From Alphaproteobacteria bacterium (GTDB lineage: Bacteria; Pseudomonadota; Alphaproteobacteria; Micropepsales; Micropepsaceae), in assembly GCA_016124635.1 (NCBI GenBank), contig WGNJ01000032.1, positions 1-61,631 on the forward strand: a stretch of 61,631 bases of DNA, given 5' to 3'. The stretch's first letter is position 1. Every line of letters begins with the position of its first letter. A model generated the notes under the pieces. It was not told where the DNA came from and made no database searches. It worked only from the letters and a program-made list of their open reading frames with translations. Both the position numbers and the translations under genes were made by a program. Below, in pieces: positions 1-9,148 of the stretch.

Positions 1-216
1 GGACGTGAGGTCGGCCGTTGGCAATGCCGCAACGAGCGCAGCGATAACGTTTGCTGCAAGCTCGGCGATCATGCCTGGTGGGCATTCTCACGCGGCTCGT
101 GCCGCGATCAACACGGCTACACCGTCCGCAATGAGGAATGCCGTCGCGACCAGGAAGACGACAACGACGACAACGGCGACGATAACGATGACGACGACGG
201 CGGTGACGACGACTGA
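1..216 (+). CDS. C-terminal part of a Cys-rich protein with an Asp-rich tail (cut by window edge)
   Basis: Frame 1 is open from the first base to a TGA at 214-216, giving 71 residues of a protein whose start lies outside the window. The visible part is rich in Cys (six, including a CC pair), Trp and Arg, and reads like a small disulfide-bonded secreted domain. It is followed by an acidic tail of about 20 residues that is nearly all Asp/Asn/Gly. Such a tail could bind cations, but that is inference. The codon pattern and a strong hairpin 14 bases after the stop support a real gene. I do not recognise the family. The opposite-strand frames here are low-complexity mirror images of the Asp tail. 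Confidence 0.6.
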   Translation, partial: GREVGRWQCRNERSDNVCCKLGDHAWWAFSRGSCRDQHGYTVRNEECRRDQEDDNDDNGDDNDDDDGGDDD

Positions 217-230
217 GTCGTCACGCCTTT

Positions 231-255
231 CGCGGCGCCCACATCGGGCGCCGCG
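231..255 (+). terminator. Hairpin after the Asp-tailed gene
   Basis: A perfect 10-bp inverted repeat (CGCGGCGCCC / GGGCGCCGCG) with a 5-base loop lies 14 bases past the stop codon. There is no T-run after it, so it may be an end-protecting hairpin rather than a classic intrinsic terminator. Confidence 0.5.
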
Positions 256-322
256 ACTATAGACGCTGTTGCATGTCTCAAGATCTGAGCGCGTGGAAAC
301 ATTTCGCCGTCTCCGCGCGCAT

Positions 323-343
323 GCGCCGGCCAGCGGCCGGCGC
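323..343 (-). terminator. Hairpin after the molybdenum hydroxylase operon
   Basis: The arms GCGCCGGC and GCCGGCGC surround a 5-base loop, 15 bases downstream of the stop of the minus-strand molybdopterin subunit gene. There is no clear T-run. Together with 231-255 it separates two convergent genes. Confidence 0.45.
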
Positions 344-358
344 ACCTGACGAGTCGCT

Positions 359-2572
359 TCAGGCGGCGGTGAGCTTCTTGCCCGTCGTCAGATCGAAGTT
401 CTTGAGCGGCAGCTCGCGAATGCGCTGACCCGTGAGAGCGAAGATCGCATTACAGACCGCGGCCGCAACCGGCGCCGTGCCAGGCTCGCCCGCGCCGCCC
501 GTGCGCGCACCGGACTCGATGATGCGCACGTGCTGCTCGGGCGCATCGGCCATGCGCACCATCTCGTAGTCAGTGAAGTTCTGCTGAACCACGCGGCCCT
601 TGTCGATCGCGATCTCGCCGTAGAGCGCCGCGGTCAAGCCATAGATCGCGCCGCCTTCCATTTGCGCGGTGAAGGTCGCCGGATTGACGACTTCTCCTGG
701 ATCGGACGCCGTCCAGAGCTTGTGCACGCGCAGCGCTCCATCCTGGATCGAAACTTCGGCCACTTGCGCCACCACAGTCGCGAATGCTTCCCGCATCGCG
801 ATGCCGCGCGCGCGGCCTGCCGCTGGCGGCGTCGCCCAGCCGCTCATCTCGGCAACGGCTTCGAGCACGGCCTTGTGGCGCGGCGCGCCCGCCAGATGCG
901 CGCGGCGGAATTCGAACGGATCTTGTCCCGCCGCATGCGCAAGCTCGTCCATGAAGGATTCGATGAAGAAGCCTTGCTGGGTATGATCGACGCTGCGCCA
1001 GGCGCCCCACGGGATCGGATTCGTCCCGCTCGCATAGCGCGAGGCGCGATTGGCGAAGTCGTAGTTCACATACACCGCCTCCGGCGGATCATGCTTCTCG
1101 GTGAAGGTGTGCAGCCAGGCGGTCACGTGGCCCTTGTCGTCGAGCGCGCCTTTCATCCGCGCGACCGACGCATGACGGTAGAAGTCCTGCGTCATGTCTT
1201 CTTCGCGCATGAAGACCACTTGCACCGGTCCCTCGACCTGGCGCGCCACGGCGATCGCCTTGTCGATATAGTCGTAGTAGTCGGGCAGGCGCCGGCCGAA
1301 GCCGCCGCCGATCGTGGTGTATTTGAGCGTCACATTCTCCATCGGGAGGCCCGCGAACTTGGCCGCGCGAGCGCGCGCGTCGAGCCCGCCTTGGAAGCCG
1401 CCCCACACCGTGAGCTTGTCGCCTTCGAAGTGCGCGGTGCAGTTCATCACCTCCATCGTCGCGTGCGCGAGATAGGGCACGCGATAGGAGGCTTCGATGA
1501 CGCCCTTGGCGCTCTTGAGCGCCGCGTCGACATCGCCGGTCGCGTTGTCCTCAGTCAGGTCGCCTTTGTCGAGCGCCTTTTCCATGCCGGCGAAAATCGA
1601 GGCCTGCGTATGGGCGGCGTTCGCGCCCTCGTTCCAGACCGGGCTCAACGCGGCCAACGCTTCCTTGGCGCGCCACGTGTTGTCGGCGACGACGGCCACC
1701 GCCGCGGGCAGCTTCACCACCTTCTTCACGCCGCGCATCGCCATTGCCGGCGCTTCGTTCACCGAGACCAGCGTGCCGCCGAAGACGGGGCAGGCCGCGA
1801 TCGCCGCATGGCTCATGCCAGGCAGGCGCAAGTCGAGGCCGTAGACCGCCGTGCCGTCGCACTTCGCCGGAATGTCGAAGCGCGGCAGCGGCTTGCCGAC
1901 GATGGTGTAGTCCTTCTTCGCTTTGAGCGGCGGATCGATCGGCGGATCGAAGGCGGCGGCCGCCGCCGCCATCTCGCCGTAGGTCGCCGACTTGCCCGAC
2001 GCGTGGCTCAGCCTGCTCTGCTTTGCGACGATCTCGCTCTCGGGAACGCCCCAAGCTGCCGCGGCCGCCTTGATCAGCATCGCGCGCGCCGCGGCGCCGG
2101 CAACGCGCATGCCGCGCACGCCGGTCGTGCGTACCGACATGCTGCCGCCGGTCGTCTGCAGGTTCATGTATTCGGCGATCTTGCGTGTGCCGAATACCGC
2201 TGTCCCCAGAAGGAAACTCGGGATCGACGTGTCGCCGCGCAAATATTCGAGTGCCATGGCGCCGTTGGCGAACGCCATATCGGGCGGCGCCTGCTCCATG
2301 CCGACGAGCGACCAATCGGCGTCGAGTTCCTCGGCGCACATCATCGGCAAGGACGTGTGCACGCCCTGCCCGATCTCGGAATGTGGCACGAACACGGTGA
2401 CCGTGTTGTCGGTGCCGATCCTGACCCATGCCGAAAGCGGCGTCGTTCCGGGCTTGGCGATGAGGCGCTTCGCCCGATCGAGTGTCGACCACGGAAGGAG
2501 CGCATAACCGACCGCAAGGCCACCCGCCGCGGCGACGCCACCGAAAATCACCAACCTTCGTGAGAGTGCCAT
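359..2572 (-). CDS. Molybdopterin-binding subunit of an IorB-type aldehyde/xanthine dehydrogenase family hydroxylase
   Basis: Large subunit (737 aa) of a two-subunit molybdenum hydroxylase of the isoquinoline 1-oxidoreductase type, which uses water oxygen to hydroxylate N-heterocycles or oxidise aldehydes. It carries the family's twin repeats of substrate/cofactor-binding domains, the GGGFGRR cofactor loop and a C-terminal GAGEP motif (near residue 695) holding the catalytic Glu. Residues 3-12 (SRRLVIFGG) look like a Tat signal, so the enzyme is probably exported folded to the periplasm. I chose the ATG at 2572 because GGGGGAGG sits just upstream; the frame stays open to 2650, but that would bury the signal. 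It lies 13 bases after its [2Fe-2S] partner in a TetR-iorA-iorB operon. The substrate is unknown. Confidence 0.9.
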   Translation of the reverse strand: MALSRRLVIFGGVAAAGGLAVGYALLPWSTLDRAKRLIAKPGTTPLSAWVRIGTDNTVTVFVPHSEIGQGVHTSLPMMCAEELDADWSLVGMEQAPPDMAFANGAMALEYLRGDTSIPSFLLGTAVFGTRKIAEYMNLQTTGGSMSVRTTGVRGMRVAGAAARAMLIKAAAAAWGVPESEIVAKQSRLSHASGKSATYGEMAAAAAAFDPPIDPPLKAKKDYTIVGKPLPRFDIPAKCDGTAVYGLDLRLPGMSHAAIAACPVFGGTLVSVNEAPAMAMRGVKKVVKLPAAVAVVADNTWRAKEALAALSPVWNEGANAAHTQASIFAGMEKALDKGDLTEDNATGDVDAALKSAKGVIEASYRVPYLAHATMEVMNCTAHFEGDKLTVWGGFQGGLDARARAAKFAGLPMENVTLKYTTIGGGFGRRLPDYYDYIDKAIAVARQVEGPVQVVFMREEDMTQDFYRHASVARMKGALDDKGHVTAWLHTFTEKHDPPEAVYVNYDFANRASRYASGTNPIPWGAWRSVDHTQQGFFIESFMDELAHAAGQDPFEFRRAHLAGAPRHKAVLEAVAEMSGWATPPAAGRARGIAMREAFATVVAQVAEVSIQDGALRVHKLWTASDPGEVVNPATFTAQMEGGAIYGLTAALYGEIAIDKGRVVQQNFTDYEMVRMADAPEQHVRIIESGARTGGAGEPGTAPVAAAVCNAIFALTGQRIRELPLKNFDLTTGKKLTAA

Positions 2573-2585
2573 GATCGCCTCCCCC

Positions 2586-3035
2586 TTACGCTTTCGCGGC
2601 GGCGTGGATCGCCGCGCGAATTTGTGTGTAAGCGCCGCAACGGCAGACATTGGTCATCGCCGCGTCGATATCGTCATCGGTCGGCTGAGGCTTTTCCGTC
2701 AGCAACGCCACGGCCGCCATGATCTGTCCCGACTGGCAATAGCCGCATTGCGGCACCTGCTCGGCGATCCACGCCTGCTGCACCTTGTGCAACGTGTCGC
2801 CCTGCTTCAGGCCTTCGATCGTGGTGATCGCGCGGCCTACCGCGTTCTTCACCGGCACCACGCAGGTGCGGACCGCAACGCCGTCGATAAGGACCGTGCA
2901 GGCGCCGCAAGCCGAAATGCCGCAACCGTATTTCGTGCCGGTCATGTTGAGCACGTCGCGAAGCACCCAGAGAAGCGGCATGGCTTCCTCAACGTCGACA
3001 TCATGCGGCACGCCGTTCACATTCAACGTGATCAT
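2586..3035 (-). CDS. [2Fe-2S] subunit of an IorA-type molybdenum hydroxylase
   Basis: Small electron-transfer subunit (149 aa) that passes electrons from the molybdenum centre of the adjacent large subunit through two [2Fe-2S] clusters. The N-terminal plant-ferredoxin-type cluster is seen as [11 protein letters not shown], and the C-terminal four-helix cluster as CGYCQSGQ plus CRCGAY. The length is normal for the family. No FAD subunit gene is nearby, which fits the IorAB layout, where a cytochrome is thought to accept the electrons. The start ATG overlaps the stop of the upstream TetR gene by 4 bases (ATGA), so the two are likely translationally coupled. Confidence 0.93.
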   Translation of the reverse strand: MITLNVNGVPHDVDVEEAMPLLWVLRDVLNMTGTKYGCGISACGACTVLIDGVAVRTCVVPVKNAVGRAITTIEGLKQGDTLHKVQQAWIAEQVPQCGYCQSGQIMAAVALLTEKPQPTDDDIDAAMTNVCRCGAYTQIRAAIHAAAKA

Positions 3036-3664
3036 CGTGCGATCCTCCCTCGTGTTCCCACTCTTTCCATTGTGCGTGACGGCGCGCCGGATGCGCTAAC
3101 GCCGGCGCAAATCACGGCGATCATGCGTTTGAGCGTGCGCGCGTATTTCGCTTCGCCTTCGCCGGCGTGCGCGGCCTTCGCGCCCTTGGCGGCAACCTGC
3201 AGCATTTCGACGAGATCGCGCGCGCTCGTTCCGGGCACTAGCCTCATGCGCCGATGACGGACGAGATCTTCGACGACGCGCTCAAGCTCCTTCTCGAAGG
3301 CGCGCGCATGCGCGGAAACCGCCGGGCCGCATTGCCGGCCGCTTTCCTCAAGCAGCTCCGCCGCGAAGGGCGACGCAGCAGCGCGCGACATCAGATCCTG
3401 ATGATAGGCGCGCATCACGGCGAAGATCACGCTGGGCGCGTCGCCAGTGACGCGGGCGGCAACATCCTTCGATGCGGCAAGCGCCGCCTCATGCAGCGCA
3501 TCGACTAGTGCCGCGAACAGCGCTTCCTTGGATGCGAAATGGTGATAGAGCGCTTGGCGCGAAAGGCGGGCTTCTTCGGCCACCATTGTCATCGCCGTCT
3601 GGCGAAAGCCGTGGCGGGTGAAGACAGCGGCGGCGGCCGTAATGATCTGCGCCTTGGGATCCAT
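3032..3664 (-). CDS. TetR family transcriptional regulator of the IorAB operon
   Basis: A 210-aa TetR-type repressor. Residues 1-45 form the helix-turn-helix, with the typical AVFTRHGF start, the [18 protein letters not shown] recognition region and the KEALF end. The rest is the variable ligand-binding helix bundle. The frame is open to 3841, but the ATG at 3664 places the HTH at the usual N-terminal position. It is the first gene of the operon with the two hydroxylase subunits and overlaps iorA by ATGA. A perfect inverted repeat just upstream (3675-3701) is a likely autoregulatory operator. The inducer may be the substrate of the oxidoreductase (inference). Confidence 0.9.
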   Translation of the reverse strand: MDPKAQIITAAAAVFTRHGFRQTAMTMVAEEARLSRQALYHHFASKEALFAALVDALHEAALAASKDVAARVTGDAPSVIFAVMRAYHQDLMSRAAASPFAAELLEESGRQCGPAVSAHARAFEKELERVVEDLVRHRRMRLVPGTSARDLVEMLQVAAKGAKAAHAGEGEAKYARTLKRMIAVICAGVSASGAPSRTMERVGTRGRIAR

Positions 3665-3674
3665 CGCCGACAGA

Positions 3675-3701
3675 TTTGACAGAAAGCGTCGAACTGTCAA
3701 A
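3675..3701. promoter_or_regulatory. Probable TetR operator overlapping a -35 box
   Basis: TTTGACAG, 11 bases, then CTGTCAAA form a perfect inverted repeat in the divergent region between the TetR gene (start 3664) and the methyltransferase (start 3825). On the minus strand the distal arm contains TTGACA, a consensus -35. AAATCT lies 17 bases further and could be the -10, which would put transcription start at or next to the ATG. A repressor bound here would block the promoter. The site fits the symmetric operators TetR dimers use; binding by this TetR is inferred from position. Confidence 0.6.
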
Positions 3702-3824
3702 CCGGTTCGCGCAACGGGCGGCGTGCAGTGCAACGGCTTCTGCCGGAAGTTGCGCGCGCGCTCCGCGGTTCCTACACTCGTGCAGCCTGCGATCTGTTTC
3801 AGGCGCTGAGACTGCGAGCAACAG

Positions 3825-4640
3825 ATGAGCACTTCCGACAAGAAGTTCGCCGGATCGATCCCCGAGATCTACGACACCTATTTCGTGCCGCTGATCTTCG
3901 AGCCCTATGCCGTCGACCTCGCGCAACGCGTCGCTGAGGCGAAGCCTAAGGACGTGTTGGAGACGGCTGCCGGAAGCGGCGTGGTGCCCCGTGTGCTGGC
4001 GCCGCTTCTCTCCCCCGACGCGCGCTATGTGGTCACCGACCTCAATCAACCGATGCTCGATCGCGCGATGGTGCGGCAAACCAAGGACGACCGCATCATC
4101 TGGCGCCAGGCCGACGCGCTATTGCTTCCTTTCGGAGACAAGAGCTTCGACGCCGTGTGCTGTCAGTTCGGCGCGATGTTCTTTCCGAACAAGGCCGCCG
4201 GTTATCGCGAGACGCTGCGCGTTCTGAAGACCGGAGGGCGGTTCGTGTTCAACGTGTGGGACGGCATCGAGGACAACATATTCGCACGCGTCGTCACCGA
4301 CGCCGCGGCGCAGATCTTTCCCGACGATCCGCCACTCTTCTTCGAGCGGACGCCGCACGGCTATCACGACGTCAAGCAGATCGAAGCGGACGTTCGCGCC
4401 GGCGGCTTCCGGTCGGTCGAAATCGTCACGCTGACGAAGATGGCGCGCGCCGAGAGTCCACGCCATGTCGCGGTCGCCTTCACGCAAGGCAGCCCGTTTC
4501 GCAACGAGATCGAGCAGCGCGACGCGAGCAAGCTCGAAGCCGTCACAGCGCTCGCCACCGAAATGATCGCACGCGCGTTCGGTACAGGGCGCGTCGAGGG
4601 CAAGATGCAGGCGCACGTCGTCACGGCCCGCGCGGATTAG
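3825..4640 (+). CDS. Class I SAM-dependent methyltransferase
   Basis: A 271-aa methyltransferase of the UbiE/COQ5 type. The SAM-binding glycine motif appears as VLETAAGSGVV (motif I, near residue 45). Further motifs are VVTDLNQPML (acidic ribose-binding region) and FDAVCCQFG (motif II), followed by the typical GYRETLRVLKTGGRFVFNVWD segment. The substrate cannot be told; it may be a small molecule or lipid. The gene is divergent from the TetR/IorAB operon and could share its control region. Its stop overlaps the stop of the convergent membrane protein gene by 4 bases (TTAG at 4637-4640). Confidence 0.88.
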   Translation: MSTSDKKFAGSIPEIYDTYFVPLIFEPYAVDLAQRVAEAKPKDVLETAAGSGVVPRVLAPLLSPDARYVVTDLNQPMLDRAMVRQTKDDRIIWRQADALLLPFGDKSFDAVCCQFGAMFFPNKAAGYRETLRVLKTGGRFVFNVWDGIEDNIFARVVTDAAAQIFPDDPPLFFERTPHGYHDVKQIEADVRAGGFRSVEIVTLTKMARAESPRHVAVAFTQGSPFRNEIEQRDASKLEAVTALATEMIARAFGTGRVEGKMQAHVVTARAD

Positions 4641-5167
4641 CTCTCGCTCTTGTCGTTGCGCGACGCTCCTTGGACGATCGCGGTCGCGACATCCCAAGCG
4701 TTGCGGACGCCGAGAGCAAGAAGAAGGATGAGCACGATCGCGATGACATAGGGCGCGTCCTCGGGCCCGAACCAAACGTACAGCGCGGCGATGCCGAGCG
4801 CGGCATACGCAATGACAGGCGCGATGGCGTAGAAGAACTTGTCGGAGAGATCCGGGGCGTCCCGGCTCCAGTCGAGGCGGAACAGACGGATCGCCGTCGT
4901 CGTGCCGTAGCCAAGCCCGAGCGCCGTACCGAGGGCGAGAATTAGGCCCAAAATACCCGGCGAAATCTTGGGCACCGCCGCGAGCAGGCTGGTCACCAAG
5001 ACGACACCGAAATGGAACACGACAGGCGTGATGTAGACCTGAGCGCCGGCCCGCAACCGGTCAGCTTCGATGTCGCCGGTCAAGGTGGCAACGACGAACA
5101 TGGCGCCGATGAAGACGCCGGCACCACCGCCGGCCACCAGATAAAAGGTGTCCCAACCTTCGAACAT
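4637..5167 (-). CDS. Four-helix integral membrane protein of unknown function
   Basis: A 176-aa protein with four clear hydrophobic segments (about residues 10-30, 45-85 as two closely spaced helices, 112-130 and 137-155) and a charged C-terminal tail. No catalytic motif is visible. ATG at 5167 is preceded by GAGGGCAGGG. It is followed on the same strand, 71 bases upstream, by another membrane protein gene (5239-5802), and the pair may be co-transcribed. I do not recognise the family. Confidence 0.75.
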   Translation of the reverse strand: MFEGWDTFYLVAGGGAGVFIGAMFVVATLTGDIEADRLRAGAQVYITPVVFHFGVVLVTSLLAAVPKISPGILGLILALGTALGLGYGTTTAIRLFRLDWSRDAPDLSDKFFYAIAPVIAYAALGIAALYVWFGPEDAPYVIAIVLILLLALGVRNAWDVATAIVQGASRNDKSES

Positions 5168-5238
5168 CGATGCCCTGCCCTCGCGTTTCGCGCCGCACTC
5201 TTGGCCGAGAGCGCGGCGCGTTTCAAGCGGAAGACAGG

Positions 5239-5802
5239 CTACGCCGCGCGCGGGCGAACGATCGCAGCAATCACGAGACCGGCGACGATGCCGCCGACGA
5301 CCTCGATCGACATGTTGCCCAACGTGTAGTCGGGCGGAAAATTATACCAGATGAGATACGAGACATTGGTCGACAGCGAAGCCGAAACACCGATCAGCGA
5401 GACGAATACGACGCGCATGACATAGCCGCCGATCGCCGTCAGCGAGAGGAGGAAGGCCGCGATCAGTGTTTGCGCGAGCTCCTTTGAAAATTCGCCGATC
5501 AACATGCCGGGATTCATCCCGGCAACGCTGCCGGGCGGATTGTAGATCATGATACCGGACGGCACTGTCTTGGTTTTCTCCTCATGCGCGGCCATCGCGT
5601 TCGGATCGTTCGGATCGACCCAGGGGAAGAAATAGAGACCCTGCTTGTCCCCCATCGCATTCTGCAGTGTGGGCAGCACCGTCTCTTCATTCGGGATCTG
5701 CGTGAAGCCGATCGAGCCGAGCGGCGTGGCGATGTGTGCGATCGAGGTCCACACGAACATCGCAATTCCGCCGAGCACGCCAGCAATCAATACGCGCACC
5801 AT
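5239..5802 (-). CDS. Membrane protein of unknown function
   Basis: A 187-aa protein with an N-terminal membrane segment (about residues 3-22), a roughly 80-residue extracytoplasmic stretch rich in Pro, Asn and Met, then hydrophobic segments near residues 110-130, 132-150 and 162-182. AAGGGAGC before the ATG at 5802 is a good ribosome binding site. There is no recognised motif. Its orientation, away from the second IorAB operon, suggests that the 5803-6012 gap holds divergent promoters. Confidence 0.75.
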   Translation of the reverse strand: MVRVLIAGVLGGIAMFVWTSIAHIATPLGSIGFTQIPNEETVLPTLQNAMGDKQGLYFFPWVDPNDPNAMAAHEEKTKTVPSGIMIYNPPGSVAGMNPGMLIGEFSKELAQTLIAAFLLSLTAIGGYVMRVVFVSLIGVSASLSTNVSYLIWYNFPPDYTLGNMSIEVVGGIVAGLVIAAIVRPRAA

Positions 5803-6012
5803 TGCTTTGCTCCCTTGTTCTCTCGCGCCTCGGCATTGCGAGGCATCGGAACCATTGTGCGCACGGGCGATGTGCCCTCACAACGCCGAGCATGTGCCGC
5901 AGCTGCGAAGAACCGCGAGCGCCCCATCGATCCGCAGGGGATTGTTCTCACGTCGATGTCATTTGGCGGTTGTGCCGACGAGGACGAACATCTTCAAAGC
6001 TGGAGGGACGCG

Positions 6013-6477
6013 ATGATCAAGCTCACCGTGAACGGCGAAGTGCGCAGCTACGACGGCGATCCTGAGATGCCGCTGCTCTGGTATCTGCGCGACGAGCTGA
6101 AACTCAAGGGCGCGAAGTTTGGCTGCGGCATCGCACAGTGCGGCGCGTGCCGCGTGCACGTCGACGGCGACGCGCAGCCGTCCTGCGTTCTGCCGATGTC
6201 GGCAACGGCCGGCATCAAGGTCACCACGATCGAAGGCTTGTCAGCGGACGGATCGCATCCGGTGCAGCGCGCCTGGGTCGAGGAAGACGTCGCGCAGTGC
6301 GGCTATTGCCAAACAGGGCAAATCATGACGGCAGTCGCCTTGCTGGCGCAAAACCCGGCGCCGAGCGATGCCGACATCGATCAGGCGATGATCAACATCT
6401 GCCGCTGCGGCACCTATGTGCGGATCCGGCGCGCGATCCATCGCGCGGCGGCGTTGATGCGGGAGGGCGGCAAATGA
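6013..6477 (+). CDS. [2Fe-2S] subunit of a second IorA-type molybdenum hydroxylase
   Basis: A 154-aa iron-sulfur subunit with both clusters: [13 protein letters not shown] for the ferredoxin-type site and CGYCQTGQ plus CRCGTY for the C-terminal site. The ATG at 6013 was chosen because GGAGG lies 7 bases upstream; the frame is open further upstream, but that part is not protein-like. Its stop overlaps the start of the large subunit by ATGA. It is a clear paralogue of the protein at 2586-3035, diverged across most positions outside the cluster ligands. Confidence 0.92.
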   Translation: MIKLTVNGEVRSYDGDPEMPLLWYLRDELKLKGAKFGCGIAQCGACRVHVDGDAQPSCVLPMSATAGIKVTTIEGLSADGSHPVQRAWVEEDVAQCGYCQTGQIMTAVALLAQNPAPSDADIDQAMINICRCGTYVRIRRAIHRAAALMREGGK

Positions 6478-8705
6478 ATGCGATCGCTCTCACGCGGCGG
6501 CGCGCGCTGCAGATATCGCTGACGACAGCCGGCGGCTTGCTCGCCGGCGTGCCGTTGCCGCGCGCGGTTGCCAAGGCTGCCGGGGTGCAGCTCGGGCTCT
6601 ATGTGCGCATCGAACCCGACGAACGCGTGATCATCGGCGCGCCGTCGACCGAGATGGGGCAAGGGATCAACACGGCGATGCCGATGGTGATCGCCGAAGA
6701 GCTCGACGCCGATTGGTCCAAGGTTTCCATCGAGCAGCTGCCGTTGATGATCAAGCGCAATCCCGCCGGGCCTGGCTGGGTGTTCACGGATTTTCCAGCC
6801 GGTGCAGGCGGCTCGGGCTCAATGATCGATGCCTGGGCCTTCTTGCGGCCCGCCGGTGCGAAGCTCAGGCAGATGCTGATCGCGGCCGCGGCGCAACGCT
6901 GGAAGGTGGCGGCGAGCGAGTGCACGACCGAGCCGGGCTGCGTCGTACACGGCGCGACGAAGCGACGGCTCAGCTACGGCGCGCTTGCGAGCGATGCGGC
7001 GAAACAGGCTGAACCCGACAGCAAATCGGTGCCGCTGAAGGCGCGCAAGGACTACCGCATCGTCGGCAGGCCGCAGCGCAATGCACAGGCGCAAACGATC
7101 GTGCGCGGCACGGAGCGCTTCGGCATCGATGTCGAGATGCCGGGGATGCTCTATGCGACGATCGCGCGGCCGCCCGCATTCGATGCGCAGATCGTGTCGA
7201 TCGACGACAAGGCTGCGCGCGCTGTGCCCGGCGTCCGCGACGTCGTGCGGATCGACGGGCCGAAACCCGATGAGCCGCTATACATCTTGGGCTCGGGCGT
7301 TGCGGTGGTCGCGACGTCTTATTGGGCGGCGCTCAAGGGGCGCGCGGCCCTGAAAATCGCTTGGAGCGCGAGCCCGTGGGCTTCCGAGTCGAGCGAGACG
7401 ATGGCCACGCAGATGGAGCGGCTGATGCGAGGCCGCGGTCATCTGGTGAACGACGAGGGCGACTTCGACGGCGCGATCAAGAAGGCGGCGCGCGTGATCG
7501 AGCGTGTCTACTCGGTGCCCTATATCGCGCATGCGACGATGGAGCCGCAGACGGCGACGGCGCATGTGCGCGCCGACGGCTGCGACATCATCGCCTCGAC
7601 GCAGTCGCCGGGACTCTCGAGCCGATACGCCGCCGAGATCACCGGCCTCGAGCGCGACAACATCCGGGTCCTCCCCGCGCGGCTCGGCGGCGGCTTCGGG
7701 CGGCGGCTCGAAGCCGACTATGTCTGGGAGGCGGTGTTCATCTCGAAGGCCGTGAATGCACCGGTGAAGGTCGTTTGGACGCGCGAGGACGATCTGCGTC
7801 ACGACTACTACCGCCCTGCGGGACGGCATCATCTGGTGATGGGCGTCGACGGCGCCGGCAAGGTGATCGCCTACAAACATCGGCTGGCGAGCACATCGAA
7901 GAGTTATCGGCGGCGCGGCAACGACGGCTCCAAGCCGTGGGAGCCCGATCTCTACGACAATGCCTTCCCGTCCGGCTTCGTGCCGAATTTCCAGCGCGAA
8001 TATTTCGCGGTTGAGTCGGGTGCGCCGCGACGCTCGTGGCGGGCGCCCGGACACACGGCCAACGCGTTCGCGGTGCAAAGCTTCATCGACGAAGCGGCGC
8101 ATGAGCTGAAACAAGATCCCCTCGCCTTTCGCTTGGCGCTGCTGCACGACGATACGCGCAAGCTCAACTACGGCTTCGACGTGCCGTTCGTCGGCGCGCG
8201 GCTCGCGGGCGTACTGCGCCGCGCAGCCAAAGAAGCGGGTTGGGGCTCGCCGTTGCCGAAGGGGCGCGGGCGCGGCATCGCCGCGCATTTCACCTTCTCG
8301 AGCTACTGCGCGGAGGTCGTCGAGGTCAGCGTCGACGCCAACGACAAACTCACGGTCGACAAGGTGACCTGCGCGATCGATTGCGGCTTGCCGATCAATC
8401 CGCTCGGCGTGAAGGCGCAATGCGAGGGCGGCATCTGCGACGCCTTGTCGACGGCACTGCACCAACAGATCACGGTGAAGGACGGCGCGGTCGTCGAGGG
8501 CAACTTCGATACCTACAGGATGATGCGCATGGACGAATCGCCGCGCGTCATCGACGTCCACATCATGGAGAACGATTATCCGCCGAGCGGTATGGGGGAA
8601 CCGCCGGTTCCGCCGCTAGCGCCTGCACTTTGCAACGCGATCTTCGCGGCAACCGGCAAGCGATTCCGCGATCTGCCGATCGGCGCGCAGCTCACCAAGG
8701 CGTAG
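6474..8705 (+). CDS. Molybdopterin-binding subunit of a second IorB-type hydroxylase
   Basis: A 743-aa catalytic subunit. Residues 8-14 (RRRALQI) and the hydrophobic stretch after them look like a Tat signal ending near AVAKA. The [12 protein letters not shown] cofactor loop and a C-terminal GMGEP with the catalytic Glu (about residue 709) are present, so it should be active. The start ATG at 6474 overlaps the iron-sulfur subunit stop. It differs from the first IorB in several insertions (for example a [19 protein letters not shown] loop), so the two enzymes probably act on different substrates. No dedicated regulator sits beside this copy. Confidence 0.9.
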   Translation: MNAIALTRRRALQISLTTAGGLLAGVPLPRAVAKAAGVQLGLYVRIEPDERVIIGAPSTEMGQGINTAMPMVIAEELDADWSKVSIEQLPLMIKRNPAGPGWVFTDFPAGAGGSGSMIDAWAFLRPAGAKLRQMLIAAAAQRWKVAASECTTEPGCVVHGATKRRLSYGALASDAAKQAEPDSKSVPLKARKDYRIVGRPQRNAQAQTIVRGTERFGIDVEMPGMLYATIARPPAFDAQIVSIDDKAARAVPGVRDVVRIDGPKPDEPLYILGSGVAVVATSYWAALKGRAALKIAWSASPWASESSETMATQMERLMRGRGHLVNDEGDFDGAIKKAARVIERVYSVPYIAHATMEPQTATAHVRADGCDIIASTQSPGLSSRYAAEITGLERDNIRVLPARLGGGFGRRLEADYVWEAVFISKAVNAPVKVVWTREDDLRHDYYRPAGRHHLVMGVDGAGKVIAYKHRLASTSKSYRRRGNDGSKPWEPDLYDNAFPSGFVPNFQREYFAVESGAPRRSWRAPGHTANAFAVQSFIDEAAHELKQDPLAFRLALLHDDTRKLNYGFDVPFVGARLAGVLRRAAKEAGWGSPLPKGRGRGIAAHFTFSSYCAEVVEVSVDANDKLTVDKVTCAIDCGLPINPLGVKAQCEGGICDALSTALHQQITVKDGAVVEGNFDTYRMMRMDESPRVIDVHIMENDYPPSGMGEPPVPPLAPALCNAIFAATGKRFRDLPIGAQLTKA

Positions 8706-8815
8706 CCTCGCGCCACATTGATGACAGATTTGCTGCGCTTGACCGCAGGCGCGGAGCGTTTCAGCGTTCGCGCCGTTCTATATCGCAGCACGCAGCTGCA
8801 ACCATGGAGGAGCTT

Positions 8816-9103
8816 ATGGGACGGTTCTTGGCCTTCTTGTTCACGTTCATTGTCGGCGGGATCGTCGGCTTCATCATCGGCGGCATCGGCGGCGGTGCGG
8901 CCGGCGCCTATGTCGGTGCCTGCAAGGTCATCGACACGGCGGTCACGCAGAACACGATGACGCAAGATCAGGCCAACGCTCTGATCAAATCAGTCGCTGC
9001 CGAGCTCGACGTCAAACCCGAGGACAAGCAGCGCATCGTCGACGCGCTGAAGAAGGCGCATCCCGAACCGTCGCCCTGCCAGACGGCGATCTCAGATCTT
9101 TAG
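8816..9103 (+). CDS. Small glycine-zipper membrane protein
   Basis: A 95-aa protein. Residues 4-34 form a hydrophobic, glycine-rich segment with repeated GGIxG spacing like glycine-zipper helices; the remaining 55 residues are soluble and helical. An in-frame ATG at 8804 exists, but the GGAGGAG ribosome binding site lies between it and 8816, so 8816 is the start. There is one Cys in the membrane part and one near the C-terminus. The function is unknown. The gene stands alone before a strong terminator at 9114-9138. Confidence 0.75.
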   Translation: MGRFLAFLFTFIVGGIVGFIIGGIGGGAAGAYVGACKVIDTAVTQNTMTQDQANALIKSVAAELDVKPEDKQRIVDALKKAHPEPSPCQTAISDL

Positions 9104-9113
9104 TCCACGCGCT

Positions 9114-9138
9114 GGCGCGCGCCCTGTAGGCGCGCGCC
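9114..9138. terminator. Bidirectional terminator between convergent genes
   Basis: GGCGCGCGCC occurs twice around the 5-base loop CTGTA. Each arm is self-complementary, so a very stable 10-bp stem forms. It sits in the 45-base gap between the glycine-zipper gene and the CBS gene; CATTCTTC follows on the plus strand. Confidence 0.6.
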
Positions 9139-9148
9139 CATTCTTCAC

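Noticed and set aside
530..2563. A 677-codon open frame on the plus strand opposite the first molybdopterin subunit
   Set aside because: It mirrors the GC3-rich codons of the real gene, is full of Arg/His, and has no domain or ribosome binding site.
7278..8561. A 427-codon minus-strand frame opposite the second molybdopterin subunit
   Set aside because: Same antisense artefact of high GC at third positions; the sense frame carries all motifs.
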